Part shown: one piece after another, positions 8,431 through 17,511 of the stretch
How the letters are laid out: every line of letters starts with the position of its first letter
Position numbering within the stretch: position 1 is the stretch's first letter
Assembly (NCBI RefSeq): GCF_000507245.1
Contig: NC_023035.1
Span: 2,647,570-2,711,569 of the forward strand
DNA length: 64,000 bases
DNA from: Salinispira pacifica
GTDB taxonomy: Bacteria; Spirochaetota; Spirochaetia; DSM-27196; Salinispiraceae
Reading direction: 5' to 3'
Position numbers and translations under genes: made by a program
Notes under the pieces: generated by a model
Told to the model about the DNA's origin: nothing
Seen by the model: the letters and a program-made list of their open reading frames with translations, nothing else
The model's database searches: none

Positions 8431-9816
8431 TCAACCGCTGATCCCGCTGATTTCATCCATATCCTCGGCGACTTCGCCCATATCCGCAGAAGAATTATGA
8501 TCCGCATTACCGGCTGCATTGGTCTGGGCTTTGGCGGATGTCTTGATCTTTGCAACATAGTCGTTCAGACGGTCAAGGCGTACAGCAAGAAGCCGGGCCA
8601 AAAGAATCCCGTAATGGGGCTGGGCTTTGATTGAGTTCACAAAGCTGTTTTTGCTGATTTTGATCAATCTGGCCTCACCGTGGGCTCTGACAGTTGCCGA
8701 GCGGGTATCCGATAGAAGAAATGACATCTCTCCCAGAAATAAATCATCCTGGTTCAGCCGTGAAACCAGCGTCTCGTCCCGGTAAATATTCAGCTGTCCG
8801 GAAACGATGTAATACATAAAGTTGGAAGCTTCTCCCTCCCGGAATATCTCATCTCCATCCTGGAAGATCATTTCATCCTGATCCTGAAAGATGGACGGGA
8901 TCATATTCACCGACTTTTTGTTATGCTCAACCTCAAAGCTTACTTCATTTCCCATATCATTGTAGCTGAGATTGTCGGTATAGATACCAGCCATCATAAT
9001 GCCCCGGCCGTGAAGCGCCATTTCGTCATGTTTTCTGGACATATGACTGCGCCAGTCGAAGCCCTTCCCTTCATCCCTGATAATATATTTGGATCTCTCG
9101 GGAGTAATGGTGTAGGAAAAATGCACACGGCGGTTCTTCACCCGTTCGTCCAGATTTTTATTCCGGATCAATTCGATAATATCTCCATGATCCTCAAGCC
9201 AGGCGGATTTCTCATTATAGCTGATGCTGCAGTTTCCGTGTTCCACGGCATTCATCAGCATCTCGAACAGCGCAACATGCAGCTTGTCTTTCAGCTCCAG
9301 ATCGATATACCCGATATTGTATAAATAGTTGGGAATAAGGTTGGCATAGGTACCCACATTAAACGGATCGTTATCCATGGTGAGGGATCCCGAAATGGAT
9401 TTCATAAGATATTTCTGCAGATCTCGTTGAAAAAGAATCTGACGGTTCTGTACAAGAATTTTCAGAACCCGGAAAAACCCTTTTACAAATTCAGACCGGG
9501 ACATTGTGGCCACCACATTCAGACTGGGCGTAACCTCTGTCATTTGACGACGCTCGGCACCCCGATGAACAAGAATGATCCCTCCATAGTGAAGCCAGGG
9601 GTCTTTTTTGATGGTTTCAAGTACTTCGCCGTGATCAATATTTTCATCAGAATAATTTAAAACATTAATTTCCGGCAATTCATACTTGAGAAATTCTATA
9701 GCTTCCTGCATTTCGGAAAAGAAATGAGGTTCAAAATAGTTGTTAAACTTGCTGCAAATCTGTGAGATGCGGTCGTTCAATTCCTGGTCGGAACTGAGAA
9801 CTGCCATTTTCTGCAT
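8431..9816 (-). CDS. Three-domain signalling protein: receiver-like, RsbW-type HATPase, cyclic-nucleotide-binding domain
   Basis: 461 aa. The N-terminal ~125 residues look like a degenerate receiver or effector-sensing domain without a clear phosphoacceptor. Residues ~150-300 hold an anti-sigma-kinase type ATPase: N-box ALFEMLMNAVEHGN and G-box RDEGKGFDW followed by HGRGIMMA. Residues ~310-410 hold a CNB domain with the phosphate-binding cassette pattern FLGEMSFLLSDTRSATVRA (GE and RSA). The tail is Asn/Asp-rich and probably disordered. The combination suggests a kinase or partner-switch protein gated by cAMP or cGMP. SD AGGAG precedes ATG by 6 bases. No sigma factor or antagonist lies next to it. 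A class III cyclase occurs at 41-43 kb. Confidence 0.82.
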   Translation of the reverse strand: MQKMAVLSSDQELNDRISQICSKFNNYFEPHFFSEMQEAIEFLKYELPEINVLNYSDENIDHGEVLETIKKDPWLHYGGIILVHRGAERRQMTEVTPSLNVVATMSRSEFVKGFFRVLKILVQNRQILFQRDLQKYLMKSISGSLTMDNDPFNVGTYANLIPNYLYNIGYIDLELKDKLHVALFEMLMNAVEHGNCSISYNEKSAWLEDHGDIIELIRNKNLDERVKNRRVHFSYTITPERSKYIIRDEGKGFDWRSHMSRKHDEMALHGRGIMMAGIYTDNLSYNDMGNEVSFEVEHNKKSVNMIPSIFQDQDEMIFQDGDEIFREGEASNFMYYIVSGQLNIYRDETLVSRLNQDDLFLGEMSFLLSDTRSATVRAHGEARLIKISKNSFVNSIKAQPHYGILLARLLAVRLDRLNDYVAKIKTSAKAQTNAAGNADHNSSADMGEVAEDMDEISGISG

Positions 9817-9971
9817 ATCGGCTCCTGCACATTTTTGAGACTTCTATCTTATCATAAGTGTCGGTTGAAACATAGGCGAACCTGACCGGAAAAGAGAGCT
9901 TCAGGGGGCGAAAATGAACGTGCAGTACCGGAGGGAAAACGTACGAAACAGCCCAAGCCGGCGTTTGATGC

Positions 9972-10003
9972 AAAAAAAACCGCCGATGTATGCATCGGCG
10001 GTT
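9972..10003 (-). terminator. Intrinsic terminator of rpsD
   Basis: On the minus strand AACCGCCGATG pairs with CATCGGCGGTT around a 4-nt loop, followed by a run of eight T. It lies 30 bases past the rpsD stop codon. Confidence 0.9.
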
Positions 10004-10033
10004 GGTGTGAACTGCGGCAGAACGCGGAGAATC

Positions 10034-10648
10034 TTACTTTGAGTAAAATTCGACGATAAGCTGCTCTTCCGCAATTGTGGGAATCATATCCCTGGTAGGC
10101 AGTACTGATACTGAGCCCTTGAGCTCATCTGCTTCCAGTGAAAGCCAGGGAGGTACGGGTCTGCCGCTGTTTTCAGCCAGATTATTCCGCACGAGCTCCT
10201 TGGAACTATTCCGCTCTTTGATGGTAATTACATCACCGGGGCGAACCTGAGCAGAAGGTACATTCAGACGGCGTCCGTTAACATATACATGACCATGCCC
10301 GACAAGCTGACGGGCCTGTGCCCGGCTTGCAGCCATTGTGAGTCGGTATACAACGTTATCAAGACGGCGTTCAAGGAGGATGAGCATGTTGTGACCGGCT
10401 ACACCCTTCATCCGCTTCGCTTTTTCGAAGATATTCCGGAACTGGCGTTCCGACAGCGCATATGCGAACTTTACCTTTTGCTTCTCGGCTAGCTGCCGAC
10501 CGAATTCAGACTGTCGCGGCCGGCTCTTTTTTGGCTCTCCCGGAGGAGCAGGCTTCTTCTTCAGAAGTCTGTCATATTTAGGGTTTCCGTAAATATTAAG
10601 CCCGAACCGGCGTACGATTTTACCTCTGGCAGTGCTGTTTCTTGCCAT
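10034..10648 (-). CDS. rpsD: 30S ribosomal protein S4
   Basis: Primary 16S rRNA-binding protein that nucleates assembly of the 30S body; 204 aa, the usual length. The N-terminal S4 domain lacks the zinc-binding cysteines found in some orthologues (MARNSTARGKIVRRFG). The S4 RNA-binding domain is at about residues 95-160 (ERRLDNVVYRLTMAASRAQARQLVGHGHV in part, then VNGRRLNVPS). The C-terminal EEQLIVEFYSK is typical. Here it stands alone with its own terminator rather than inside the alpha operon (rpsM-rpsK-rpsD-rpoA), as seen in several bacterial lineages. Confidence 0.97.
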   Translation of the reverse strand: MARNSTARGKIVRRFGLNIYGNPKYDRLLKKKPAPPGEPKKSRPRQSEFGRQLAEKQKVKFAYALSERQFRNIFEKAKRMKGVAGHNMLILLERRLDNVVYRLTMAASRAQARQLVGHGHVYVNGRRLNVPSAQVRPGDVITIKERNSSKELVRNNLAENSGRPVPPWLSLEADELKGSVSVLPTRDMIPTIAEEQLIVEFYSK

Positions 10649-10796
10649 ACGTACGTACTCCTTTAGACACTACGAAATTTACTTCCGCAGGCCGGTTTAG
10701 TGAGCTGCCAATGTAGCAGTCTCTTGTGTTTGCGTCAAGATCATCAGGCGCGGAACCTCGGTGCAGAGCATCGGGCCGGCAGCAGCGTTGGCGCCG

Positions 10797-12701
10797 CTAC
10801 TCTCCCCGGCCGATGATTTTTTTCAAGAACCCGCCGATCCCTTTGCCCTTGCCGGATGATTTTCCGGCGGCAGAGGATGATTGACTGTCGGCTCCACCGC
10901 TGCCTTTCCGTGAAGCATCGGCTGCGGCTTTATTTTTCCTGGAATCGGAGCGGGAGCCCTGGCCCTTCCGCTTCTGCTGGGCCTGGTTGTTCCGGTTGCT
11001 GCTCCCCTGAACCCTGTTTTGATTTTGCTTGCCCGGGGAAGCTGCCGCAGGAGAGCCGGACTGTTCTCTCTGATCATGTGTGCTGCGGGACTTTTTTTTC
11101 TGCTGGCTTTTTTTCTGGGTTTTCCGGGCGGACTTTTTGCCTTTCATGGCAAAATCTTCACCGTATTTTCGTGCATAGAAATCCAGCCGTTCCTGTTCGC
11201 TCATCTTGGCAGTGGGAGCAGCTGTTTGTGCAGGCTTCTTCCCACCACGGTGAGCAGGCTTTTGAGATTTCCGTTTTCCGCCTCGCTTTGAAGGAGAAGG
11301 GGCATTGCGCGTTTCACTATGCTGGGATTTAGCACCCGGGGCAGCGGGAGACTGCTGATTGCTTCGATGTTTCGATCCGCCGCCGGAAGATTTTCCCTGA
11401 GATCCCGAAGGCTTCCTTCTGCTATCGTTCCGTGAAGAAGACCGACCGCCCCTGGATGAGGGACGTCCTCCGCTTCTGTTCCCGCCCCGGGACGAACCGC
11501 GGCCGTAATCGGAATGGAACCGGGTTCCCCGGCTGCGGTCTTCAGCGATCAGATCTTCGGTAATATCCTCTGTGGGAATTTTACTCCCCATATACTGTTC
11601 AATTGATGATAAATTGTACACACTGCGTTCATCCGCAAGACTGACCGCAATTCCGGAATTCCCCGCACGTGCGGTTCGCCCGATCCTGTGCACATAATTT
11701 TCTGAATCCTCGGGAAGATCGTAATTAAACACCATTGCGAGATCGTCTATGTGAAGCCCACGGGCGGCCACATCTGTGGCGACGAGAAATCTGATTTGCT
11801 TGTTCTTTACTGCATTGATAATCTGCAGCCGCTTTTTCTGGGGCAGGTCACCCATTATGAACTCGGCGGTAAAATCGTTTGCCCTCAAGCGAAATGAAAG
11901 CTCTTCCGCCATCCGTTTGGTATTGGTGAAAAAGATCGCACTTTCGGGCTGATGTTTCCGGATCAGTCCCAACAAAAGCGACATTTTTTCATCCCGGCTT
12001 ACGTGATACAAGGTCTGTTTTACTGCATCCACGGTAATATGTTCCGGTTCAATTTCAATATCAACCGGGTCATTCATATGTTCCCATGCTATGTTGAGAA
12101 CCCGCGTTCCCAGTGTTGCGGAAAAAAGCAGAGTGCGCCGGTCCTGGGGTGACTTCATCCGCCTGAGAATCTTCTGGATATCGGGATAAAACCCCATATC
12201 AAACATTCTGTCAGCTTCATCGATTACCAGATAGGCAAAACGGCGGAAGTCGATCTTTTTCTGCTGCATAAAATCCAGAAGACGGCCGGGTGTACCAACA
12301 ATAAAATCAGGATTATCCGCCAGTTCCCGTTCCTGCTGGTTATACCCCACTCCGCCGTATATGGTGGTGAAGGAAAAATCGAGATGAGCGCCTAACAGTT
12401 GAGCTTCTTCATAGATCTGTACCACCAGTTCACGGGTGGGTGCGAGAATTAGCACCTGTTCCTGCTCCGGCTCCTGACCGTTGGCCTGGCTGGCTTGACG
12501 TGATTCCATGAGGGTTTGAAAAATGGATATCAAAAACGCGGCTGTTTTTCCGGTACCTGTCTGTGATTTGACGGTAACATCTCTGCCATTGAACACGGCG
12601 GAAAAGGTTTCTTCCTGTACAGGAGTGCATTCAGTAAAACCTGCAGCTTCTATTCCAGTCTGCAGATCTGGGTGCAAATTGTATTCGGTAAATTTCTTCA
12701 T
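10797..12701 (-). CDS. DEAD-box ATP-dependent RNA helicase with long basic disordered tail
   Basis: 634 aa. The core (residues ~1-370) has the Q motif (CTPVQEETF), motif I SQTGTGKT, Ia APTRELV, motif II VIDEADRMFDMGF, motif III FSATLG, motif V ATDVAARGLHIDD and motif VI HRIGRTARAG, the RhlE/RhlB-type set. From about residue 395 to the end the sequence is low complexity, rich in Ser, Gly, Lys and Arg (RGGRSSSRNDSRRKPSG), ending GGFLKKIIGRGE. Such tails promote nonspecific RNA binding and can drive condensation. It probably acts in ribosome assembly or RNA turnover at low temperature or high salt. Monocistronic, upstream of rpsD. Confidence 0.93.
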   Translation of the reverse strand: MKKFTEYNLHPDLQTGIEAAGFTECTPVQEETFSAVFNGRDVTVKSQTGTGKTAAFLISIFQTLMESRQASQANGQEPEQEQVLILAPTRELVVQIYEEAQLLGAHLDFSFTTIYGGVGYNQQERELADNPDFIVGTPGRLLDFMQQKKIDFRRFAYLVIDEADRMFDMGFYPDIQKILRRMKSPQDRRTLLFSATLGTRVLNIAWEHMNDPVDIEIEPEHITVDAVKQTLYHVSRDEKMSLLLGLIRKHQPESAIFFTNTKRMAEELSFRLRANDFTAEFIMGDLPQKKRLQIINAVKNKQIRFLVATDVAARGLHIDDLAMVFNYDLPEDSENYVHRIGRTARAGNSGIAVSLADERSVYNLSSIEQYMGSKIPTEDITEDLIAEDRSRGTRFHSDYGRGSSRGGNRSGGRPSSRGGRSSSRNDSRRKPSGSQGKSSGGGSKHRSNQQSPAAPGAKSQHSETRNAPSPSKRGGKRKSQKPAHRGGKKPAQTAAPTAKMSEQERLDFYARKYGEDFAMKGKKSARKTQKKSQQKKKSRSTHDQREQSGSPAAASPGKQNQNRVQGSSNRNNQAQQKRKGQGSRSDSRKNKAAADASRKGSGGADSQSSSAAGKSSGKGKGIGGFLKKIIGRGE

Positions 12702-12817
12702 ATTCGTTAGGAATATACAACAGAATGCATCATATGTATACAGTGGACGTATGCCCTCCCCATTGGATGAGCAATGATCGGGTAGAGAATGTGTCGGATA
12801 ATGTTGCGGGGAAAAAT

Positions 12818-13852
12818 TTACGAAAGTATTCCCAGGCTTTCCCGTGCAATAAACTGGGAATCAAAATACAGATGCTTCTCCAGCTTTCTCTCGTCCAGAA
12901 GATCGAAAAGCATTTGGGTGGCCGCTTTGCCGATTTCGAAACCGGGCTGAGCCATAGTGGTAAGCTTTGGATGGACCATGGACGCCTCCGGTATGTTGTC
13001 GAATCCGGTTACAGAGATATCGTCGGGTACAGAAACTCCCCTGTCCTGAAGCTCTTCCATTGCCCCTATGGCGGCGATATCGCTCATAAATGCCATGGCA
13101 GTGGGCCTGCCGGAAGCTCCTACTGTTTGTTCCAGGGCAGTCTGCGCAGCGTCTCTACCACCCTGCTCACTGGATTCGCAGTCATATACGGGGACGGTGT
13201 CAGGATCAATTCCGTTATCCCGGAGAGCCTTATAAAATCCTTCCAGTCGCCAATCTCTGGCTCCGGTATATATATGGTCTTCGCGTGTTTTTGCGTGTTC
13301 CAATGAAAAAATGGCGATACGTCGATGGCCTGCATTAATAATCTCTTCCATCATTCGGTATGCTGCCTTCTGGTCATAGGTATTCACGCCGGGGATATCC
13401 TGCGCCGGAGTACCGTCAATTGTTACGAAAGGAATGTGCCGCTGCTTGATCAATTGCACCAGCTTCATTTCCGGGTGGAGCCCCAGAGTAATAAAGCCGT
13501 CAACGGCGGCTGATCGCACCCCGTCAAATATTCGCCCCCTCAGGGGAGGTACAACGGTGAGAGAGTAGTCTTTAGCCTGGCAGGCTTCTCCGATTCCCAA
13601 AAGCAGCTGATTCATGTAGGGATTCAGAAACACCCTGCTGATTGCCTGAGGAACCAGGAATCCAATGGTGCCGATTTTCCGCATGGAGAGGTTTCGGGCC
13701 ACCGGATCAGGTACATAGCCCAAACTCTCGGCGATACTGAGAATTTTACTCCTGGTTTTCTTACTGATTCTGCTGGGGTCATTGAAAGCAAAGGAGACGG
13801 AGGTCTTTGAAAAACCTGAGGCTTTGGCAATGTCGTTAATGGTAACCCGCAT
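12818..13852 (-). CDS. LacI-family transcriptional regulator of the adjacent sugar ABC operon
   Basis: 344 aa: N-terminal LacI helix-turn-helix (TINDIAKASGFSKTSVSFAF, hinge VARNLSMRKIGTIGFL) and a periplasmic-binding-protein-like effector domain (about 60-340). It lies downstream of the MalEFG-type genes but after their terminator, with its own start region. A site AAACCGGTTT lies 36 bases before its start codon, and related sites precede the binding-protein gene at 17.3-17.4 kb, which suggests it represses both itself and the operon. The inducer is probably the transported sugar. Family is firm; sugar is unknown. Confidence 0.92.
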   Translation of the reverse strand: MRVTINDIAKASGFSKTSVSFAFNDPSRISKKTRSKILSIAESLGYVPDPVARNLSMRKIGTIGFLVPQAISRVFLNPYMNQLLLGIGEACQAKDYSLTVVPPLRGRIFDGVRSAAVDGFITLGLHPEMKLVQLIKQRHIPFVTIDGTPAQDIPGVNTYDQKAAYRMMEEIINAGHRRIAIFSLEHAKTREDHIYTGARDWRLEGFYKALRDNGIDPDTVPVYDCESSEQGGRDAAQTALEQTVGASGRPTAMAFMSDIAAIGAMEELQDRGVSVPDDISVTGFDNIPEASMVHPKLTTMAQPGFEIGKAATQMLFDLLDERKLEKHLYFDSQFIARESLGILS

Positions 13853-13887
13853 GGTCAGACCTCTTTCTATAGGAGTAGTATGTTACT

Positions 13888-13897
13888 AAACCGGTTT
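13888..13897. promoter_or_regulatory. Candidate LacI-type operator before the regulator gene
   Basis: Perfect palindrome AAACCGGTTT with central CG, the usual symmetry of LacI-family operators, within the extended match TTACTAAACCGGTT that is shared with 17353-17365. It is 36-45 bases upstream of the regulator start codon. Confidence 0.6.
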
Positions 13898-13910
13898 GTG
13901 TACAGCAGTA

Positions 13911-13941
13911 AAATAAGGAGGCTTCGAATCGAAGCCTCCTT
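13911..13941 (-). terminator. Intrinsic terminator after the sugar permease gene
   Basis: AAGGAGGCTTCG and CGAAGCCTCCTT form a 12-bp stem with a 3-nt centre, followed on the minus strand by ATTTTA. It separates the permease gene from the downstream LacI gene. Confidence 0.75.
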
Positions 13942-13965
13942 GTTTGTTGCTGCTATGATCCTGGG

Positions 13966-14886
13966 TTACCCTTTTACGGATCCCACAGTGAGCCCTGAGA
14001 TCAGCCAGCGGCTGGATGTAAGGAAAAGGATCATCACAGGTACAGAAACCATCAGTGCACCGGCGGAGAATTCACCCCACTGAGTCTGAAACTGCCTCTG
14101 CATGCTTTGAAGACCCAGAGGCCATGTGTAGAGTTCCGCCTGCTGAAGCATGATACGTGCAAGCAGGAAGTCATTCCAGGCCTGGGTAAAGTTAAACAGA
14201 AAGGCGATGGCCAGAGCAGGAGTACTCAAAGGAAGAATAATCCGGAAGAAGGCCTGCATACGGGTTGCACCGTCAACCATGGCCGATTGCTCAAGCTCTG
14301 TCGGTATGGAATCGTAATAGCCTTTCAGTATCCAAATTGAAAATGGTACAGATGAGACTGAATACGCCACCACCAGACCCCTCCAGGTATTGATCAGCCC
14401 CAATCGTGCGGAGATGATGTAAATAGGAATCATCAGCATGGCGAAAGGGATCATCTGTGTTGCAAGAAGAAAGATCAACGCAGGTGAACGTCCGGGAAAA
14501 TTCCATCTGGAAAATGCATAGGCCGATGTGGATGCAATCATTACCCCGATACTGCTGGTTGCAGTGGTAATTATCAGACTGTTCCATAACCATTTTACAA
14601 AATCCCTGTTGAAAAGAACATTGTAATAGTTCTGGAAGGTCGCATCCTCAGGAATTATCGCAAGTGATGTGGAAAGCAGCCGGTTACCGGGTCGAAGAGA
14701 AACGGTAACAATCCGGAGCACCGGATACACGGCAATAAACACAACAATCAGCAAAACGATATGGATTATCAGTCTTTTAAAGGGCGAATCACCCCGGGCA
14801 CGTTGGAAAAACCATCTGCCGAACCCGTATTTCTTCATTAAATCCAGCTCAGTGGGAGCTTTCATAGTAGTAGTCTGATCACTCAT
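13966..14886 (-). CDS. Sugar ABC transporter permease, MalG type
   Basis: 306 aa inner-membrane protein of the carbohydrate-uptake-1 family. It has an N-terminal cytoplasmic stretch of about 35 residues, then six hydrophobic segments. The EAA coupling loop is EQSAMVDGATRMQAFFRII (about residues 215-233) and the C-terminus ISGLTVGSVKG is typical of MalG-type permeases. It pairs with the MalF-type permease just upstream (1 base between genes). An ATPase is not encoded in the cluster, so it likely uses a shared MsmK/UgpC-type ATPase encoded elsewhere, as is usual for this family. Confidence 0.92.
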   Translation of the reverse strand: MSDQTTTMKAPTELDLMKKYGFGRWFFQRARGDSPFKRLIIHIVLLIVVFIAVYPVLRIVTVSLRPGNRLLSTSLAIIPEDATFQNYYNVLFNRDFVKWLWNSLIITTATSSIGVMIASTSAYAFSRWNFPGRSPALIFLLATQMIPFAMLMIPIYIISARLGLINTWRGLVVAYSVSSVPFSIWILKGYYDSIPTELEQSAMVDGATRMQAFFRIILPLSTPALAIAFLFNFTQAWNDFLLARIMLQQAELYTWPLGLQSMQRQFQTQWGEFSAGALMVSVPVMILFLTSSRWLISGLTVGSVKG

Positions 14887-14887
14887 A

Positions 14888-15955
14888 TTACTCTCCTACC
14901 GCCTTCGCAGCCGCAAGCCGCTTCTTCTCCTGACCTGACTGGAGCTGAAATCCGGTCACCTTCATGTAGAAAATAGTGAACAGAATCAGGATTACAAATA
15001 TCACCAGTGCAAACGCAGCGGCAAATCCGTATCTGCTGTATTCAAAGGCAGCTCTGAACAGGGCTGTTACAAGGATATCCGAAGACTCCAATTCCTGCTG
15101 GTTGATAAAGTAGGGAATGTTGAACTGGTTAAATGTCCAGATCACCCCCAGAATGATGGCCGGCGTCATAACAGGCTGCATCAACGGAAGCGTTATATTC
15201 CGTAATTGCTGAAATTTCGTGGCCCCATCCATCTCCGCAGCTTCATAGTAGGATGTATCGATGGATTGCAGTCCGCCAAGAAGTATGGCCGACATAAACG
15301 GAACCCCCAGCCACCAGTTGGTCAGGTTTATGGCGAAAAAGTTCCATGCAGGGTCGGTCATCCAGTTGATAGGATTCAACCCTATATTTCTCAGAATTAT
15401 ATTGAAGTATCCATATTCAAAGTTGAATTCACCTCTCCACGCCAGAACGGCGATTACCTGGGGTATAGCCCAGGGGAAAAGAATGAATGTCCGATACACA
15501 CCCCGTAATTTCATAGGACGGTTGAGCAGGGATGCAAGCATGAACCCTACCGTAACGTGGAACGATACCTGAATGAATGTCCAGGCGATTGTACGGGCAA
15601 AAACAGGCCAGAAGGTCTGTTGCTGTAGTATCGGTTTCGCAAAAACTGAAACAATGTTATCAAAAAACGGCTTGAAACCGTAACTCACAGAACCGGGACG
15701 TGTGGGAAATCTCCCGGCAAAGAGGTTTGTATCGCTGAACGCAATAACGAGATTATAAAAGATCGGATACACAACCAGCAGTGCCAGACCAATTGCTGCG
15801 GGTGCAACCAGCATAAACGGCAACGCATATTTATAGTTTAAAACTTTATACAAGAGATAATAGAGACTGATTTCCACAAGTACCATCAGCGCTGCAATGG
15901 CAATTATTGTGGGAATAACGTCCCTAAGACTCATTAATAAGAAGGACCAAGTCAT
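14888..15955 (-). CDS. Sugar ABC transporter permease, MalF type
   Basis: 355 aa, longer than a minimal MalF-type permease because of an extra N-terminal membrane segment (residues ~10-40) before the core beginning at YALPFMLVAPA. The EAA loop is EAAEMDGATKFQQLRNITLP (about 250-269). The C-terminal tail is lysine-rich. It forms the transmembrane pore with the MalG-type partner. It is separated from the binding-protein gene by a strong hairpin, which would lower its expression relative to the binding protein. The motif set is closest to maltose/maltodextrin-type systems, but the substrate is not certain. Confidence 0.9.
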   Translation of the reverse strand: MTWSFLLMSLRDVIPTIIAIAALMVLVEISLYYLLYKVLNYKYALPFMLVAPAAIGLALLVVYPIFYNLVIAFSDTNLFAGRFPTRPGSVSYGFKPFFDNIVSVFAKPILQQQTFWPVFARTIAWTFIQVSFHVTVGFMLASLLNRPMKLRGVYRTFILFPWAIPQVIAVLAWRGEFNFEYGYFNIILRNIGLNPINWMTDPAWNFFAINLTNWWLGVPFMSAILLGGLQSIDTSYYEAAEMDGATKFQQLRNITLPLMQPVMTPAIILGVIWTFNQFNIPYFINQQELESSDILVTALFRAAFEYSRYGFAAAFALVIFVILILFTIFYMKVTGFQLQSGQEKKRLAAAKAVGE

Positions 15956-15970
15956 GTGCTAATACCCCCC

Positions 15971-16008
15971 AAAAAAAGGGCACCGATAGGTTAGCAATAT
16001 CGGTGCCC
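15971..16008 (-). terminator. Terminator/attenuator between binding-protein and permease genes
   Basis: GGGCACCGATA (15978-15988) pairs with TATCGGTGCCC (15998-16008), an 11-bp stem with a 9-nt loop, followed on the minus strand by seven T. It probably permits partial readthrough so that binding protein is made in excess over permeases. Confidence 0.85.
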
Positions 16009-16045
16009 GTACCTTTTTAGCTTAGGACCAGATAATCCTTTCGGA

Positions 16046-17266
16046 TTACTGCATAGCCTCAATTGCATTTTCAGCAGCGGACTGCATGTTCGCAGCAGCC
16101 TCTTCAGGGCTGGTGGTTCCAGCAAGTACTGCATTCATTTCAGGCTTCATTGCGTCCCAGTTCGCGCGCATTTCAATTACAGAAGGCATCGGAGTACCGG
16201 TTGCCAGCTGAGCAGCAGAACCGCGGAGAATGGGGTCTGCACTTACCGCATCACTGTTAAGAGCTGAGAGTGAAGCAGGAAGACGCTTGAACATGTCCAG
16301 GATTTCAAGAAGGCTTTCGTCGCTGATCATGTAGTCGATGAATCCCTGAATTGCCTGAAGCTTAACGCCGTCAACACCTTCGGCAACCATGAAGTACTTG
16401 CCTGAAGTGTAAGGACGGGGGAAATCGCCGTTGGGAAGCTGGGGAATACGTGCTACACCCAGATCGTCGCCAAGGATTGCTTCGTAATCGCCGAGGCTCC
16501 AGTCACCGTTGATGATGTACGCGGCATTTCCTTCTTTGAAAAGGGTATCCATGGTTCCGTAGTCAGCTTCTGCGGGAGTAATACCGTATTCGAATTCCAA
16601 GTCAGCAAGGAACTGCAGTGTGTCAACCATTTCAGGAGTGTCCAGAGTGGGAGTAACACCGTCAGCTGCGAAAACGCTTCCGCCGTATCCGCCGAGGAAG
16701 GGTACCAGCCAGAAGGGCTCTACCGCATTATACACCAGACCGTAGTTTTCACCGTCGGTGAATTCCTGGCCGAAGTCGATAATTTCCTGGAACGTTGCAG
16801 GAGCTTCATCACCTACGATGCTCTTGTTGTACAGCAGCATGAGGTGGTTACCGCTGGTAATGGGCACTCCCCAAGTCTGACCGTCAAGAATAACGGATTC
16901 AACGTATTCGTCTGCATCATACAGGCCGTCAACGGGCTGAATCAGGTTGGCTGCAGTAAACGGACCTGCATGGTCGCCAACAGTCCAGAGCAGCTCAGGA
17001 GCTGTACCTGCAAGAGAAGCAGTCTGGAAGTCTTCACGGAGAGCTTCTGTGTCTTTCTGTACAACTTCAACGGTTACACCTTCAACCATTCCCATGTACT
17101 CTTCGGCACGCTCTACGATGTACTGATAAAATCCCTCGGATTCTCCTTCCTGAGTCCAAAGAGTGATGCTAACTTCACCGGCCGCACCAGCTTCTCCCTG
17201 ACCTTCGGCAAAAACTGCACCGAATGCCACGAAGAGTACAAGACCGAGTACTAGAAGTTTTTTCAT
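16046..17266 (-). CDS. Sugar ABC transporter solute-binding protein, MalE type
   Basis: 406 aa with a Sec signal peptide (KKLLVLGLVLFVAFGAVFA, cleavage near residue 20 before EGQ) and no lipobox Cys. The mature protein begins with the family-typical ISITLWTQEG-like strand and shows the MalE family element TSGKYFMVAEG and a C-terminal TSPEEAAANMQ. It should capture the sugar in the periplasm and deliver it to the two permeases downstream. It is acidic, which would fit a halophilic or marine host. It is first in the operon and preceded by the operator cluster at 17.32-17.44 kb. Closest family is maltose/maltodextrin binding; substrate unproved. Confidence 0.92.
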   Translation of the reverse strand: MKKLLVLGLVLFVAFGAVFAEGQGEAGAAGEVSITLWTQEGESEGFYQYIVERAEEYMGMVEGVTVEVVQKDTEALREDFQTASLAGTAPELLWTVGDHAGPFTAANLIQPVDGLYDADEYVESVILDGQTWGVPITSGNHLMLLYNKSIVGDEAPATFQEIIDFGQEFTDGENYGLVYNAVEPFWLVPFLGGYGGSVFAADGVTPTLDTPEMVDTLQFLADLEFEYGITPAEADYGTMDTLFKEGNAAYIINGDWSLGDYEAILGDDLGVARIPQLPNGDFPRPYTSGKYFMVAEGVDGVKLQAIQGFIDYMISDESLLEILDMFKRLPASLSALNSDAVSADPILRGSAAQLATGTPMPSVIEMRANWDAMKPEMNAVLAGTTSPEEAAANMQSAAENAIEAMQ

Positions 17267-17322
17267 GGTCTACCCCCTAAGTAGATTGCCCTTCTCCTGT
17301 TGAGAAGGAATTGCTCGTAATT

Positions 17323-17437
17323 TTACCGGTTGGCAACACGTGTAAAACGATTTACTAAACCGGTTAAGTTCTTCGAACATGCTAAATGCAGTAGGGGTAG
17401 CTGTCAACAAAAATTTTCACAAAAAAAACCGGTTTTT
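17323..17437 (-). promoter_or_regulatory. Operator cluster upstream of the sugar ABC operon
   Basis: Three copies of the CCGG-centred palindrome: TTACCGGTTG (17323-17332, degenerate), TAAACCGGTTAA (17356-17367) and the perfect AAAAACCGGTTTTT (17424-17437). The second shares 13 bases with the site before the LacI gene at 13.89 kb. Spacings of 33 and 69 bases would allow looping or cooperative binding. Confidence 0.6.
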
Positions 17438-17511
17438 GCAAAAGTCAGACCGCTTTCTTCAAAAGTGCCGGACAGGGGGTGTTTCGTATCAGAAAATACG
17501 ACGCTTCAGGA

